NCBI GenBank assembly: GCA_027008885.1
Contig: JALVDQ010000182.1
Coordinates: 1 to 11,690 of the forward strand
Reading direction: 5' to 3'
Length of the DNA: 11,690 bases
Origin: Thiotrichaceae bacterium
GTDB taxonomy: Bacteria; Pseudomonadota; Gammaproteobacteria; Thiotrichales; Thiotrichaceae
Part shown: piece after piece, positions 1 to 7,406 of the stretch
Layout: each line of letters starts with the position of its first letter
Position numbering within the stretch: the first letter of the stretch is position 1
Made by a program: the position numbers and the translations under genes
Notes under the pieces: generated by a model
What the model saw: the letters and a program-made list of their open reading frames with translations, nothing else
Databases searched by the model: none
Told to the model about the DNA's origin: nothing

Positions 1-710
1 TGACATTGTTATTTTTAACTCCCCTGTTACATCATCTGCCACAGGCAACACTGGCAGCGGTGATTATGGTTGCTGTTGCTGGTTTAATTAAAATCGAACC
101 GATTCAACATGCCTGGAAAGTTTTACCCCATGATGCCCTTATAGCCATAGCTGTCTTTTTTAGCACCCTGTTTTTTGCTCCTCACCTTGAAAGGGGCATT
201 ATGCTGGGTATTTTGCTTTCACTTGGATTATACCTCTATAAAACCATGAGCCCTTCCTTTGTTGAGCTGAGTCGCCATGAAGATGGTACTTTGCGAAGTG
301 CTGCACTGTTTAATCTTGAAACCAGCCCCACGCTGTCCATATTTCGTTACGATGGTGATCTCTATTTTGCCAATGCGGGCTATCTGGAAGGAGAGATACT
401 AAATCATGTTGCTACCAAACCTGACTTGAAGGTACTCATTCTTGATTTTGAATCGGTTGACTTTCTGGATTCGACAGGTGAGGAAACCCTGACACGAATA
501 GCCGAAAGGCTGGAAGCAGCAGATATAGACTTGTATATTGCGCGTCCCAAGAAAAATGTGCTGGATGCGTTTAAACGCTCAGGTCTGATGGATAAAATAG
601 GAGAAAATCATTTCTTTCGGGAACGTCTTCAGGCAGCGCTATATGCCAAACAAAAGTTTGCTGACAAAGTGGATATAGAGCCAATTCTGAAACCCATTTA
701 CAAGAGCTAA
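1..710 (+). CDS. SulP-family anion transporter, C-terminal part with STAS domain (5' end cut by window)
   Basis: This is the 3' portion of an inner-membrane SulP (sulfate permease/SLC26-like) transporter. The frame is open to the left edge (complete codons from base 3), so the true start lies outside; the TTG at base 6 is not a credible start. Counting from base 6, residues 1-80 are hydrophobic segments matching the last SulP transmembrane helices (PQATLAAVIMVAVAGLI, then a second hydrophobic block ending near Y78). Residues about 109-205 form a cytoplasmic STAS domain, with the family's D-S-T-G loop at 155-158 (context FLDSTGEE), the site equivalent to the phosphorylated serine of anti-sigma antagonists. 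The substrate could be sulfate, bicarbonate or another anion; the visible part does not decide this. The gene ends at TAA 708-710 and converges with yceF. Family assignment is firm, substrate unknown. Confidence 0.9.
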   Translation, partial: TLLFLTPLLHHLPQATLAAVIMVAVAGLIKIEPIQHAWKVLPHDALIAIAVFFSTLFFAPHLERGIMLGILLSLGLYLYKTMSPSFVELSRHEDGTLRSAALFNLETSPTLSIFRYDGDLYFANAGYLEGEILNHVATKPDLKVLILDFESVDFLDSTGEETLTRIAERLEAADIDLYIARPKKNVLDAFKRSGLMDKIGENHFFRERLQAALYAKQKFADKVDIEPILKPIYKS

Positions 711-866
711 TCCGCCTTATAAAAAATATCAAACAAATAAACGAAGCAAACGAAGCAAGTGTAAATTGTTTTCCTTTTTTACAATCTCTGCGGTTCTCTG
801 CGAATATCTCCGTGTTCCTCTGCGTAGCGATAGATTTGAACTCCGAAACCTGCTCCCAGTCTCTTC
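711..866. repeat. Convergent intergenic gap with CTCTGCG-type short imperfect repeats
   Basis: This gap lies between two converging stop codons. It contains a small tandem AAACGAAGC pair (about 739-756). From about 785 to 830 it carries a run of imperfect 10-12 base units built on CTCTGCG/CTCCGTG (CTCTGCGGTT, CTCTGCGAAT, ATCTCCGTGTTC, CTCTGCGTAG). The run ends in ATTTGAACTCCGAAAC (834-849), which recurs exactly in inverted orientation at 9793-9808. I see no convincing hairpin terminator with a T-run. It is best read as a dispersed non-coding repeat; open frames crossing it are accidental. Confidence 0.55.
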
Positions 867-1451
867 TCAAGGCAGTGCAATCCCCTCTTTGCGCAACATT
901 TCAGCCAATCGAATAAGTGGCAGACCTATCAGTGAAGTCGGGTCTTCACCGTGCATCCTCTTGAATAGAGTAATGCCCAGCCCTTCGGATTTAAAACTTC
1001 CGGCGCAGGAATATGGCTGCTCAGCAAGAAGATAAGATTCAATTTCCTTGTTCTGAAGTATTCTAAAGTCAACATGAAACGGGATCAGATCAAGCTGGTA
1101 GCTATTCTCTGTACTGTTTAGCAGGCACAAGCCAGTAAGAAAAGTGACGCGCTTGCCAGAGCTTTCAGTCAGTTGCCTGACGGCGTTTTTATGGTTTCCG
1201 GGTTTGCCGCGAATAATGCCATTGAGAACAGAACACTGGTCAGAACCAATAATGAGCGAATTAGGGTGCTCTTCTGCGACAGCCCGTGCTTTTTCCAGGG
1301 ATAAACGCTTAACATAGTTTTCTGCTGTTTCACCCTCCTGTAAAGTCTCGTCAATATCGGGAGAAGCAACACTAAAATCGAGATTAAAGCGTTGCAGCAG
1401 TGCTTTTCTAAAAGGTGAAGTTGAGCCAAGTACCAGTGTTTTTTGTGCCAT
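867..1451 (-). CDS. yceF: Maf-family nucleotide pyrophosphatase, YceF type (7-methyl-GTP pyrophosphatase)
   Basis: A 194-residue cytoplasmic house-cleaning enzyme of the Maf/HAM1 fold. It is expected to hydrolyse 7-methyl-GTP (and related modified nucleotides) to the monophosphate and pyrophosphate. Visible motifs: the N-terminal nucleotide/phosphate loop GSTSPFR at residues 9-15; PDIDE at 31-35; IIGSDQ at 68-72, whose Asp71 is the family's catalytic acidic residue; RGKP at 81-84; and SCAGSFKSEGLGI at 148-160. The last segment and the C-terminal IGLPLIRLAEMLR closely follow E. coli YceF rather than the dTTP-specific YhdE branch. The length is normal for the family. ATG at 1451 is the natural start because GSTSPFR must lie near the N-terminus. 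In E. coli yceF neighbours the rpmF/fatty-acid cluster; here it stands alone, divergent from slt and convergent with the SulP gene. Confidence 0.93.
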   Translation of the reverse strand: MAQKTLVLGSTSPFRKALLQRFNLDFSVASPDIDETLQEGETAENYVKRLSLEKARAVAEEHPNSLIIGSDQCSVLNGIIRGKPGNHKNAVRQLTESSGKRVTFLTGLCLLNSTENSYQLDLIPFHVDFRILQNKEIESYLLAEQPYSCAGSFKSEGLGITLFKRMHGEDPTSLIGLPLIRLAEMLRKEGIALP

Positions 1452-1474
1452 TTTAGCCCCAGTTAAAGCTACTC

Positions 1475-1502
1475 ATTCTACAATCATAATTCACAGAAAC
1501 AA
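1475..1502 (-). promoter_or_regulatory. Candidate sigma70 promoter for yceF
   Basis: Read on the minus strand, TTGTTT (complement of 1497-1502) is followed after 16 bases by TAGAAT (complement of 1475-1480), about 24 bases before the yceF ATG. Both hexamers are near consensus. The region is AT-rich, so chance matches are possible. Confidence 0.35.
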
Positions 1503-1560
1503 CATAAATTATTTTTACCCCTAAAAAATAATAAAAATAAACAGTTTGAATTTGAAAAAT

Positions 1561-1624
1561 ATATAAAAAAAGGGGGGGATGGGTTTCTGAGGACAGAAGA
1601 CAGAAGACAGAGGACAGAAGGCAG
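1561..1624. repeat. Purine-rich repeat, copy 1 (poly-A / G-run / GGACAGA heptamers)
   Basis: An A-run, a G-run, the block GATGGGTTTCTGA and then four tandem heptamers of the form RGACAGA (1591-1618: ggacaga, agacaga, agacaga, ggacaga). The same arrangement recurs 120 bases later (1681-1744) with only a few differences. The strand bias (almost no pyrimidines in the heptamer block) and the duplication suggest slippage or a mobile-type intergenic repeat. Confidence 0.75.
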
Positions 1625-1627
1625 CAA

Positions 1628-1673
1628 CGTAGCCCGTATAAAGCCCTGCGGAATACGGGTCACTTGTGCTACG
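1628..1673. repeat. Foldback element between the two purine-rich repeats
   Basis: Two nested inverted repeats are present. CGTAG (1628-1632) pairs with CTACG (1669-1673), and CCCGTAT (1633-1639) pairs with ATACGGG (1653-1659). The pattern (GTAG-CCCG...CGGG...CTAC) is the same style as the hairpins at 9048-9127 and resembles short foldback repeats found between genes in many gammaproteobacterial genomes. The role is unknown. Confidence 0.65.
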
Positions 1674-1680
1674 CAAAAAA

Positions 1681-1744
1681 TATGTAAAAAACAGGGGGGA
1701 TGGGTTTCTGAGGACAGAGGACAGAAGACAGAGGACAGAAGCAG
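1681..1744. repeat. Purine-rich repeat, copy 2
   Basis: A near copy of 1561-1624 with the same order: A-run, G-run, GATGGGTTTCTGA, then four heptamers (1712-1739: ggacaga, ggacaga, agacaga, ggacaga) and GCAG. It lies 75-138 bases upstream of the proposed slt start and just upstream of its promoter, so it could have been carried in with, or tolerated at, the edge of the regulatory region. Confidence 0.75.
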
Positions 1745-1778
1745 AGCATGTTAAGGTCTACTGCGCTTCTAAAAACAA

Positions 1779-1787
1779 TGGTATAAT
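1779..1787 (+). promoter_or_regulatory. Extended -10 promoter for the slt-gsp operon
   Basis: TGGTATAAT is a perfect sigma70 extended -10 element (TG, one base, TATAAT at 1782-1787). No good -35 hexamer is seen 16-18 bases upstream, as is usual for extended -10 promoters. Transcription would begin near 1794, leaving a leader of about 25 bases before GTG 1819. This supports the downstream start chosen for slt. Confidence 0.55.
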
Positions 1788-1818
1788 TTTACACAAATTT
1801 ATAAACTCGGGTCCTTAC

Positions 1819-3738
1819 GTGAAAAAACAAATTGTTATTTGGGGAATCATTTTTTTAATCAGCGGGTCGCTTTTGAATCCGGCTTTTGGCAATACCCAAT
1901 CACAAAGAGAAGATTTTTTGCAAGCCTATGAGGTTTTGCATAAAGGGGGGCTGTTTGATAGCTCCCATCTACAGGATTATCTGCTCTATCCTTATCTTGA
2001 GTATGAGCGTATCAGGCAACATCTGAAAATTACCAGTGATCAAACCCTGATTAATTTTATCAAACATTATCCGGATACCTGGCTTGCGGATGATTTGCGC
2101 AAGGAGGTGCTTGTACGCCTTGCCAGACAAAAAAACTGGAAGGCTGTTTTAGCCTTCCACAATGGGCATGAAAAAAGTAGCAAAGCCAGGTGTGCAATCC
2201 TTGAAGCCAAAATAAATTCATATAAGGAAGATGACTTAATGGAGGCAATTGGTGAATCCATTAATTTCTGGCTTTCAGGAAAAAGTCGCCCGAAGAGCTG
2301 TAATTCGTTTTTCTCCCTGCTACGCAAAAAAGGATTGATTGATGAGACTCTTACCTGGCAACGTATCGGACTGGCAATGAACAGGGGTAATAGCAGCCTG
2401 GCGAGAGCATTAGGCAAACAAACTAACGATAAAAAACTCGTTTCAGTCTGGATCAGCGCCAGAAAAAAACCGGAAAAAGCATTAAAAAACAAACTCTTGA
2501 AAAAAGATAATGAACGCACTCGGGAAGTGCTTGCTTACGCAATTAAACGCCTTGCAAGAAAAAACACAGAAAAAGCCAGAATATTATGGGGCAAGCTACA
2601 GAAAACTCATGCTTTTTCAGTCTCTGAAAAGGGGGATATTGAAAGCTATATTGGTGTCAGAGAAGCGCAGAATCATAATCCGTATGCACTCCTGAAGCTG
2701 TCCTCAATACCCGCAGAATATCGGAGTGAAGAGGCGAAATTATGGATGGCGCGCATTGCTATTCGCCAGGGAGACTGGGAAAAATTGCTGAATGCAATTA
2801 ATTCCATGAGTACGGAGGATCAACAAAAGGATATTTGGCAATACTGGAGAGCTTATAGCGAACAGCAGACAGGAAACAAGGTAACGGTTGATCTTGACAA
2901 ACTCGCAGAAAATACGTCTTTTTACGGCTTTCTGACGGCTGATCAACTAAATAAACCTTATCAACGCCTGCTCCGTGAAAAAACTGACAACTGGGATGAT
3001 CAAATCCCGGCAATTAAAGGTTTACCTTCGATACAACGTGCCACCGAACTGTTTGCTATTGATAAACCAGCTTTGGCAAAGAAAGAATGGTACTGGGCAT
3101 TGAAAAAACTTGGTAAGGAAGACAAATTGGCCGCTGCTGCCTATGCGCTTCAAATCAAACAGCCGTTTATGGCAATTGTCAGTGTTTCAAAAGCAAAAGA
3201 GTGGAATCAGACTGATTTACGCTTTCCCATGGAATATCAGTCGCTGGTAAAAAATGCTGCCTATGAGCAGGCTATAAATCCTGCCTGGGTCTATGGTATT
3301 ATGCGCCGTGAAAGTGCTTTTGATCCTAAAATAGTATCCAGCGCCAGGGCTAAGGGTTTAATGCAGATTTTACCCTCGACAGCTAAACGGGTTGCAAAAA
3401 AACTGGGAATTAAAAGCCATAAAACATCTGACTTATTAATTCCTGAAAAAAATGCAAGAATCGGGGCAGCCTACCTCAGCCAGATGCTGAACCGTTTTGA
3501 TGGTAACTATGTCAAGGCGACCGCCAGCTATAATGCCGGTCCTCACCGGATTCCAAAATGGCTACCTGACTTTCCCATCAGCGCAGCACGCTGGATCGAG
3601 AGTATTCCTTTTAATGAAACACGCAACTATGTACGCGCGGTCATGTCGTATACTACCATCTATGATCATAAGCTTAATTACAAAAACAAACGCAATTTAC
3701 GTCTATCACAGCGTTTACAAATGGTAACACCCAGGTGA
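1819..3738 (+). CDS. slt: Soluble lytic murein transglycosylase (Slt70-like)
   Basis: A periplasmic peptidoglycan-cleaving enzyme (GH23) that forms 1,6-anhydro-muropeptides. With the GTG at 1819 it has 639 residues, close to the roughly 645 of E. coli Slt70. It begins with a clear signal peptide (KK, hydrophobic IVIWGIIFLISGSLL, probable cut after AFG at residue 24). Residues about 25-450 are helical and repeat-like, matching the ring-shaped U/L domains. The catalytic domain follows: RRESAFDPK with catalytic Glu498, GLMQ at 513-516, YNAG at 571-574, and a C-terminal ESIPFNETRNYVRAV segment. A longer frame from GTG 1666 would add 51 residues translated from repeat DNA and would start upstream of the likely promoter, so I reject it. 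The Shine-Dalgarno match is weak. The stop overlaps the gspK start by 4 bases (GTGA), so it heads the T2SS operon. It may open the cell wall for the secretion apparatus (inference). Confidence 0.93.
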   Translation: MKKQIVIWGIIFLISGSLLNPAFGNTQSQREDFLQAYEVLHKGGLFDSSHLQDYLLYPYLEYERIRQHLKITSDQTLINFIKHYPDTWLADDLRKEVLVRLARQKNWKAVLAFHNGHEKSSKARCAILEAKINSYKEDDLMEAIGESINFWLSGKSRPKSCNSFFSLLRKKGLIDETLTWQRIGLAMNRGNSSLARALGKQTNDKKLVSVWISARKKPEKALKNKLLKKDNERTREVLAYAIKRLARKNTEKARILWGKLQKTHAFSVSEKGDIESYIGVREAQNHNPYALLKLSSIPAEYRSEEAKLWMARIAIRQGDWEKLLNAINSMSTEDQQKDIWQYWRAYSEQQTGNKVTVDLDKLAENTSFYGFLTADQLNKPYQRLLREKTDNWDDQIPAIKGLPSIQRATELFAIDKPALAKKEWYWALKKLGKEDKLAAAAYALQIKQPFMAIVSVSKAKEWNQTDLRFPMEYQSLVKNAAYEQAINPAWVYGIMRRESAFDPKIVSSARAKGLMQILPSTAKRVAKKLGIKSHKTSDLLIPEKNARIGAAYLSQMLNRFDGNYVKATASYNAGPHRIPKWLPDFPISAARWIESIPFNETRNYVRAVMSYTTIYDHKLNYKNKRNLRLSQRLQMVTPR

Positions 3739-4892
3739 AATCAATACACAAACAGACAGGCGTTGCCCTGATTACGGCAATGATAATTACCAGCATTGCC
3801 ATATCACTTGCCGGCATTATGATGTATCGCCAACAGATTCATATCCGTTTATCCAGTAATATTTCACATCTGGAGCAAGCATATTTGTATGCCAAAGGTA
3901 TGGAAGACTGGGCGGCAACTATCCTGCAAAAATCATATAAAGACCATAAGGGCTACGACTCTCTTGATGATGACTGGGCAGTATTACTACCACCCATTGC
4001 CATTCCAGGGGGTGTAATGAATGGACAGCTCTATGACTTGCAGGCGCGTATTAATCTTAATTCACTGGCTCGTCCAAAGCCTCCCAGACAACCTCCAGGA
4101 CAGGGTCAGAACCAGGGTCAAGGTCATGGGCAGAATCAAGGTCATGGTCAGAACCAGGGGCAGGGTCAGAACCAGGGGCAGGGTCAGAACCAGAGTCAAG
4201 GGCAGAATCAGGGACAGGGACAGAATCAGCAACCACCTGATATAGCCAAAATAACCGAAAACCGCTTAAACCGCTTACTCAAGGATCAAATTGATCCAGA
4301 CGAGGATATGGGACCGGCACAAAACTTTATTGATATTCTCAAGGACTGGCTCGATAAAGATCAGAATACCCGCGATTACGGTGCTGAAAATGATTACTAT
4401 CAATCGCAGCAAACACCTTATTTTAGTGCCGATGGCTTACTCGCCAGTCCAACTGAATTACGCCTGTTAAAGGGCATGGAAGACATAAAAGACATGAAAA
4501 AGAAAAAAAAGGTCTATGATGAACTGCTAAAGTATGTATACACCCTGCCAATTAAAACAAAAACGCCTGTAAATATTAATACTGCGTCTGCGGAAGTCAT
4601 AAAAGCACTGGGCTTTGATCCTGCCAGTACAGAAGCAATCCGCAAACAAATCAAGGAAAGACCTTTTAGAAAAATTCAGGAATTTAGCGACTACCTGAAT
4701 AATAATGCAGAAGTTAGCAAACCGGATGATTTTGATGAAAACCAGGAAATCAAGGATATAAGCACCAACAGCAATTTTTTCCTTTTACAGGGTAGCGTTA
4801 AAATAAATAACGCCAGACTCTTCATTAATTCTGTATTAGAACGGAAAAAAGGTAAAGTTTCTGTCATAATGCGCGACTTTAGAAATCCGTAG
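3735..4892 (+). CDS. gspK: Type II secretion system minor pseudopilin GspK, with a Gly/Gln/Asn-repeat insertion
   Basis: GspK caps the periplasmic pseudopilus tip with GspI and GspJ. The 385-residue product has a short basic leader and a prepilin peptidase site at G9|V10 (context QTGVALITAMII), followed by the hydrophobic helix. Position +5 is not Glu, as is typical of GspK. The family core is clear: ARINLNSL at 104-111, DWLDKDQ at 204-210, GAENDYY at 216-222, ASPTELRLLKGM at 237-248, and PVNINTASAEVIKALG at 278-293, a helix-hairpin-helix-like segment. Residues 122-166 are a low-complexity tract made almost only of G, Q, N and H, inserted after the NLNSL segment; it makes the protein longer than usual. 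The start is GTG 3735, whose bases overlap the slt stop. gspL follows 18 bases downstream. Whether the tract disturbs tip assembly cannot be told from sequence. Confidence 0.93.
   Translation: MKSIHKQTGVALITAMIITSIAISLAGIMMYRQQIHIRLSSNISHLEQAYLYAKGMEDWAATILQKSYKDHKGYDSLDDDWAVLLPPIAIPGGVMNGQLYDLQARINLNSLARPKPPRQPPGQGQNQGQGHGQNQGHGQNQGQGQNQGQGQNQSQGQNQGQGQNQQPPDIAKITENRLNRLLKDQIDPDEDMGPAQNFIDILKDWLDKDQNTRDYGAENDYYQSQQTPYFSADGLLASPTELRLLKGMEDIKDMKKKKKVYDELLKYVYTLPIKTKTPVNINTASAEVIKALGFDPASTEAIRKQIKERPFRKIQEFSDYLNNNAEVSKPDDFDENQEIKDISTNSNFFLLQGSVKINNARLFINSVLERKKGKVSVIMRDFRNP
4098..4231 (+). repeat. Tandem 18-base repeat encoding GQGQNQ units inside gspK
   Basis: About 134 bases are built from near-identical 6- and 18-base units (CAGGGTCAGAACCAGGGG and variants), encoding roughly seven GQGQNQ-type hexapeptides with occasional His or Ser. 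All units are multiples of 3, so the frame is kept. The central copies are almost identical at DNA level, which indicates recent expansion by slippage or recombination. Confidence 0.9.
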
Positions 4893-4910
4893 AAAACTTT
4901 ATCGCTAACT

Positions 4911-6143
4911 ATGCAATTGCTACTAATAAAAATTAACTCGTTTGGGGACAACCCTGAATATGCGTTGCTGGGGAAAAAACAGAAAGAAGACCGCTTCACA
5001 CCAGGCGACTGGAAAAAAATACGCTCTGTCAGCCGTGGGCGGCGGGTGTTACTTATCATACCAAATGAAGATGTGGTACTAACCTCGGTCACAATTCCCA
5101 GTAAAAACAAAAAACAATTATTGCAGGCTATTCCCTTTGCGCTTGAAGATAATCTGGCAGAAGACATTGAAGAGCTGCATTTTGCCATATTCCAGGAAAA
5201 GCCCCAGGGCGAGACCCATGTAGCAGTCATTAATCGGGATCGGCTTGATGACTATTTAAGCCTGTTAAAAGATAACGGTTTGACTGCCCACTTTGTATTG
5301 CCCCAAGTTCTGGTACAGACAATTAAAAAGGATGCCTGGTCACTTTTGGAATCACACGATAACAGTGTTTCAGATAGTGATAATCAGGCAACAGTGAGCG
5401 TAAGACTTAACAAGTATGCCGGATTTTTTTCTGATAAATCACTGCTTGAGTTGTTTATACAACAGCTTGAAGAAGACAAACCAGAACTGTTATTAAGCAA
5501 TATAGCAGCAGACGAACTGCCAAAAGAATTGCAGGATATAGCGCTTGAAGCACTGGATCCGGCTCAGGTGTTTTACGAAAGCGCAAACAGCGCCATTGAT
5601 TTAAACCTGTTAAGCGGATTTGTCAGCAACAAAAAAGAATCACATATTAACTGGAAAGCATGGCGACCGGCATTCGTTATTGCGAGTATGCTGCTTGCAA
5701 CCTGGATAGGTATTCTGGGCTGGCAAAATACAAAACTGCAAAAACAGCGAAAGCAGCTTGATCAATCAATTAACAACCTGTTTACAGCAACTTTCCCAAA
5801 AAGTAGAATCGTTGACCCGGCTCAACAAATGGCAAGCAAGTTAAACCAGCTCAAAAAGAATGCGGGTGGTACTGTAAGCTCGCCACTTCCGTTGATAGCA
5901 GACATTAGCCCTTTGCTTAAGGAGTATAAAGATTTATCTTTAAATGAAATACGCTTTAAGGAGAACAAACTGGAACTGGTTGTGCAATCACCCAATCTTA
6001 GCCGCCTGGAAACTTTTAAAAAAGATGTACTCAAAAAGTCCAATTTGCAGCTTGAGATTAGCTCTTCAACGACTACGGCCGACAAGGTAGAGGCTATTTT
6101 GCTGGTATCACCCCTGAATGAATCCAATAAGGAGAAAGCATGA
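4911..6143 (+). CDS. gspL: Type II secretion system inner-membrane platform protein GspL
   Basis: GspL links the cytoplasmic ATPase GspE to the inner-membrane platform. The 410-residue protein has the expected order. A cytoplasmic actin-like domain (about 1-245) carries the hallmark IPFALEDNLAEDIEELHFA at 74-92 and the LNLLSGFV segment at 231-238. A single transmembrane helix follows at about 253-270 (RPAFVIASMLLATWIGILGW). The periplasmic ferredoxin-like domain, about 300-400, contains VDPAQQM. The start ATG 4911 is 18 bases after gspK; the Shine-Dalgarno match upstream is weak (TAGAAAA), so coupling to gspK translation is likely. The stop overlaps the gspM start (ATGA, 6140-6143). The length is normal for the family. 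Confidence 0.94.
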   Translation: MQLLLIKINSFGDNPEYALLGKKQKEDRFTPGDWKKIRSVSRGRRVLLIIPNEDVVLTSVTIPSKNKKQLLQAIPFALEDNLAEDIEELHFAIFQEKPQGETHVAVINRDRLDDYLSLLKDNGLTAHFVLPQVLVQTIKKDAWSLLESHDNSVSDSDNQATVSVRLNKYAGFFSDKSLLELFIQQLEEDKPELLLSNIAADELPKELQDIALEALDPAQVFYESANSAIDLNLLSGFVSNKKESHINWKAWRPAFVIASMLLATWIGILGWQNTKLQKQRKQLDQSINNLFTATFPKSRIVDPAQQMASKLNQLKKNAGGTVSSPLPLIADISPLLKEYKDLSLNEIRFKENKLELVVQSPNLSRLETFKKDVLKKSNLQLEISSSTTTADKVEAILLVSPLNESNKEKA

Positions 6144-6631
6144 AAACCTGGTTTAACTCACTTTCTCCCCGTGAACGCTCACTGGTCATAATTGCTGCTA
6201 TTGCCTCGCTATTGCTTTTATTTTGGTTGCTGCTTGTAAAGCCACTGTATGATAACCACAAACGCCTGAATAAAATCATACAGAGCCAACAAAAAACACT
6301 GAAAATCATGCAAAAGCAGAGTGTTCAGATAAAACAACTGGAACAACAAAACAGCAAACCAGTGGTTAGCAATAATAGAGACCCACAACAACTTATTGAA
6401 CGCTCATTGCAAACATGGCGACTCAAATCTTCCCTTGAACGCATGCAATCCCAGGGTTCTAATGGTGTCAGGCTGATATTAAAAAATGCAAATGCAGACA
6501 GGGTTATGCGTTTTCTATATGAACTTGAAAATAAAGATGCGCTTATAATTAGTGATATGGTTATCAATAATGCCAAAAAGGAAGCCGGCTTTGCAGATGT
6601 TAGATTGACTATCAAGAAATCAGACAAATGA
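6140..6631 (+). CDS. gspM: Type II secretion system protein GspM
   Basis: A 163-residue bitopic inner-membrane protein that partners GspL in the assembly platform. A short cytoplasmic N-terminus with the family pattern LSPRERSL (8-15) precedes one transmembrane helix (about 15-34). A periplasmic coiled-coil stretch follows (about 36-70, rich in K, Q and L), then a small ferredoxin-like domain (about 85-160, including ANADRVMRFLYELENKDALIISD-type elements). The Shine-Dalgarno AAGGAG lies 5-6 bases before ATG 6140 and overlaps the end of gspL. The stop overlaps the gspN ATG by 4 bases. GspM sequences diverge strongly, so the call rests on topology plus position; together these are convincing. 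Confidence 0.92.
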   Translation: MKTWFNSLSPRERSLVIIAAIASLLLLFWLLLVKPLYDNHKRLNKIIQSQQKTLKIMQKQSVQIKQLEQQNSKPVVSNNRDPQQLIERSLQTWRLKSSLERMQSQGSNGVRLILKNANADRVMRFLYELENKDALIISDMVINNAKKEAGFADVRLTIKKSDK

Positions 6632-7374
6632 AGAAAATAATTTTTTTTGGATTAATTTCATTTTTATTAGCGGCTATTTGGCAGCTACCGCTATCTATTG
6701 CCAAACCTTATATAGAAAAAATAGCCAAAAACATTAAATTAACAGATGTAAGTGGCACAATCTGGAATGCACAGGCAAAACAGTTAAGCATTAACAATAC
6801 CAGAATTGATAATGTAAGCTGGAAAATCAGACCCTTACAAAGTCTGGCTTCCTTGTCATTAAATACCAGTTTTAATATCAATGACAAGAATCTGACAGCC
6901 AAAGGATACGCCAAGATTACACCAAAGCAGACACTGATCCTGGATGATACCAGGTTCAGCCTCGATGCCAGCTACCTGAATACATTGCAAAAAAATGCAA
7001 AACTGTCTGGAGATATTATTGGGCAGATCAAACATGCCGTTCTTGAGAAGCAAGAATTACCCATGATCAAAGGTGTCGTTAACTGGAACTCTGCGGCAAT
7101 AACATCTCCGATCAGACTTCCCCAGGGTGATTATCATGCCTTAATCACACCTGATGATAATGGACTCAACATAAAACTGTCCTCCAGTGATGCGCCTGCG
7201 GAACTAAATGGCAATATCAAGATCGATAAGAAATGGCTCTATGATGCTGATCTGTCGGTTAAAGCCAGAGATAAGGGCTTCGCCTCCATGTTGGGATTTA
7301 TTGGTCGTAAAGCAGCGGATGGCTCTGTTAAAATCAAGCAAAAAGGTGATTTAAAACCTTTCTTGAAGAAATAG
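6628..7374 (+). CDS. gspN: Type II secretion system protein GspN
   Basis: GspN is an accessory T2SS protein found in only some systems and commonly encoded last in the gsp operon. The 248-residue product has an N-terminal hydrophobic anchor or uncleaved signal (3-24, IIFFGLISFLLAAIWQLPL) and the family signature VSGTIWNAQA at 41-50, then W65KIRPL. The rest is beta-rich and lipid-transfer-like (AsmA/repeating beta-groove style), expected in the periplasm. ATG 6628 overlaps the gspM stop (ATGA). The next gene, ubiK, begins 32 bases downstream with no visible terminator between them, so transcription probably continues. Confidence 0.9.
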   Translation: MKKIIFFGLISFLLAAIWQLPLSIAKPYIEKIAKNIKLTDVSGTIWNAQAKQLSINNTRIDNVSWKIRPLQSLASLSLNTSFNINDKNLTAKGYAKITPKQTLILDDTRFSLDASYLNTLQKNAKLSGDIIGQIKHAVLEKQELPMIKGVVNWNSAAITSPIRLPQGDYHALITPDDNGLNIKLSSSDAPAELNGNIKIDKKWLYDADLSVKARDKGFASMLGFIGRKAADGSVKIKQKGDLKPFLKK

Positions 7375-7406
7375 CGTCACTAAAAAATAAAGAAAAGGTA
7401 ATTGTT

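Larger units (their letters stand above)
1452..1818. other. Divergent intergenic region yceF/slt, AT-rich then repeat-filled
   Basis: These 367 bases hold the control regions of both flanking genes. Bases 1480-1570 are very AT-rich. Bases 1561-1744 hold two copies of a purine-rich repeat that flank a foldback element (listed separately). Bases 1745-1818 hold the likely slt promoter. A GTG-started frame runs from 1666 into slt, but the peptide it would add is translated repeat DNA (Arg/Thr/Glu/Asp/Gln-rich), not a conserved N-terminus, so I treat it as non-coding. Confidence 0.7.

Noticed and set aside
766..1035. Plus-strand frame across the yceF 3' end
   Set aside because: It is built from the CTCTGCG repeat and the antisense of yceF; there is no ribosome binding site or family similarity.
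1591..1739. CRISPR-like repeat array
   Set aside because: The units are contiguous 7-mers with no spacers, in only two blocks, and no cas genes are present.
1666..1818. N-terminal extension of slt (51 residues)
   Set aside because: It is translated from the purine-rich repeat, lies upstream of the likely promoter and would bury the signal peptide.
4021..4245. Arg-rich frame overlapping the gspK repeat
   Set aside because: It is a frame-shifted reading of the GQGQNQ repeat; the gspK frame carries all conserved family motifs on both sides.
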